NCBI GenBank assembly: GCA_003529325.1
Contig: DPVW01000112.1
Location: forward strand, 12,682-34,940
Length of the DNA stretch: 22,259 nucleotides
Reading direction: 5' to 3'
Source: Candidatus Latescibacterota bacterium
GTDB taxonomy: Bacteria > Latescibacterota > UBA2968 > UBA8231
Below are positions 21,728 through 22,259 of the stretch, one piece after another. Both the position numbers and the translations under genes were made by a program. A model generated the notes under the pieces. It was not told the DNA's origin and ran no database searches. It saw nothing but the letters and a program-made list of their open reading frames with translations. Every line of letters starts with the position of its first letter. The stretch's first letter is position 1.

Positions 21728-21955
21728 ATGCAGAATAATCTTCGCAAGTCAGTTTTTGGTGCCATCATGGGTGTCGCCATGGCCGTCGGCTTCGGTTTCG
21801 GCGCCACACAATTGCACGCCAATGTCGCCGCCTCCGAGGCTGCGTGCGACGCCGCCCAGGTCTGCCCCGTCAAGGCCCAGTCGGCCTGTCCGCTTGACGC
21901 CGCCAAGACAGTCGGCTGGGACTCCTGTCCCTTGAGCAAGGGCGCCTCGATCTAA
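21728..21955 (+). CDS. Small exported protein with four cysteines (75 aa)
   Basis: ATG 21728 follows AGAGGA; a longer frame to 21686 would run through the promoter. Residues 1-31 form a signal peptide: MQNNLRKS, a long Gly/Ala/Val/Phe core, and a likely signal peptidase site after L-H-A31. The mature 44 residues are Ala-rich with Cys at 40, 46, 54 and 67, three of them in a repeated C-P-[VL] motif (VCPV, ACPL, SCPL). The cysteines could form two disulfides or bind a metal in the periplasm. Function unknown, no family recognised. It is a single-gene unit between its own promoter and a strong terminator, which suggests substantial, separately controlled expression. Confidence 0.8.
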   Translation: MQNNLRKSVFGAIMGVAMAVGFGFGATQLHANVAASEAACDAAQVCPVKAQSACPLDAAKTVGWDSCPLSKGASI

Positions 21956-21980
21956 GCAGAGACGGCACCAGAAAATCCAT

Positions 21981-22017
21981 AGAAGGCCCCCAGATCTTCG
22001 AGATCCGGGGGCCTTCT
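21981..22017 (+). terminator. Rho-independent-like terminator hairpin
   Basis: AGAAGGCCCCCAGATCT and AGATCCGGGGGCCTTCT are inverted copies of 17 bases with one mismatch and a 3-base TCG loop. This very stable stem lies 26 bases after the stop of the small exported protein. The run after it (TCGTTCT) is only moderately T-rich, so termination is likely but not textbook. The symmetrical A/T-rich ends (AGAAGG, CCTTCT) could make it work in both directions. Confidence 0.8.
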
Positions 22018-22039
22018 TCGTTCTACAGGAGAAGGGATC

Positions 22040-22259
22040 ATGAGAATCGCCGTCTTCGGCGCCGCCGGCTGGGTGGGACGCTCGGTGCTGGAAAATCTGC
22101 GTGCCCATAATCACCATGTGCGCGCCATCGATTATGACGAGTCCGCCTGGGGAGGGTTTGGCGACATCGATGGGGACTGGCGGGGAGACGAGACCGTGAC
22201 CGCCGACATCGGTGACTACGCCGCCACAGAGGCCGACGGCGGGTCCGAAGGAAGCCGAA
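22040..22259 (+). CDS. NAD-dependent epimerase/dehydratase (extended SDR), N-terminal part
   Basis: ATG 22040 has AGGAGAAGGG just upstream. The 73 codons in the window start MRIAVFGAAGWVGRSVLEN, a GxxGxxG coenzyme-binding motif, followed by VRAIDYDE, where the Asp after strand 2 suggests NAD. The open frame continues to the window edge. It appears to begin a new transcription unit after the terminator. Its type is the same as the minus-strand epimerase at 7390-8136, so it probably acts on a sugar or sugar nucleotide, but the active-site part is not visible. Confidence 0.75.
   Translation, partial: MRIAVFGAAGWVGRSVLENLRAHNHHVRAIDYDESAWGGFGDIDGDWRGDETVTADIGDYAATEADGGSEGSR

Noticed and set aside
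1..22259. tRNA or rRNA genes, CRISPR repeats, insertion sequences, toxin-antitoxin pairs
   Set aside because: No cloverleaf-like or repeat-spacer pattern, no transposase or integrase motifs and no typical toxin-antitoxin pair were seen on reading both strands.

Overview
The window is GC-rich, densely coded bacterial DNA. Stop-start overlaps (ATGA, GTGA, TTGA) and TTG/GTG starts are frequent. There are no RNA genes, insertion sequences, phage genes or CRISPR arrays. The family mix (Gfo/Idh oxidoreductases, enolase-superfamily dehydratase, NAD-dependent epimerases, a phytanoyl-CoA dioxygenase fused to HEAT repeats, a CBM9-like lipoprotein) recalls uncultured, carbohydrate-scavenging bacteria such as Latescibacterota, Poribacteria or Planctomycetes. 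That placement is an inference from gene content only.

Left part (1-8876), sugar and ester metabolism. In order: the tail of a DegT-type aminotransferase, a methyltransferase lacking its SAM-binding half, an exported alpha/beta hydrolase-fold protein without its catalytic triad, a shortened Gfo/Idh protein, an intact mandelate racemase/D-galactonate dehydratase-type enzyme, a convergent glycoside-hydrolase-like TIM barrel, a DUF6567-like lipoprotein, a 28-codon remnant of a 3-hydroxyisobutyrate-dehydrogenase-type gene, and an intact Gfo/Idh oxidoreductase. Opposite these lies a three-gene minus-strand operon: two epimerase-like SDR proteins and an acyl-esterase-type hydrolase. Several genes here look partly deleted while keeping their start/stop overlaps with neighbours.

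Middle part (8877-13047). A YcaQ-type DNA glycosylase and a SAM methyltransferase run forward and converge on the PhyH-HEAT fusion. The 500-base stretch 12548-13047 holds no intact gene. It contains what looks like a broken exported-protein gene (12632-12912, minus), a possible promoter and two inverted repeats.

Right part (13048-21656), the most interesting block: a probable seven-gene operon. It encodes a 63-aa protein, an ABC exporter with an N-terminal PH-like domain and a four-cysteine zinc ribbon, a DUF1854 protein, two further ABC exporter half-transporters that look like a heterodimer, a lipoprotein with HEAT/TPR-like and CBM9-like parts, and a small P-loop kinase. DUF1854 beside such ABC exporters is known from cyanophycin-associated loci, but no cyanophycin gene is visible here, so the substrate is open. 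After it comes a self-contained unit for a small exported four-cysteine protein, with its own promoter and a strong terminator, and then the start of another NAD-dependent epimerase running off the window.
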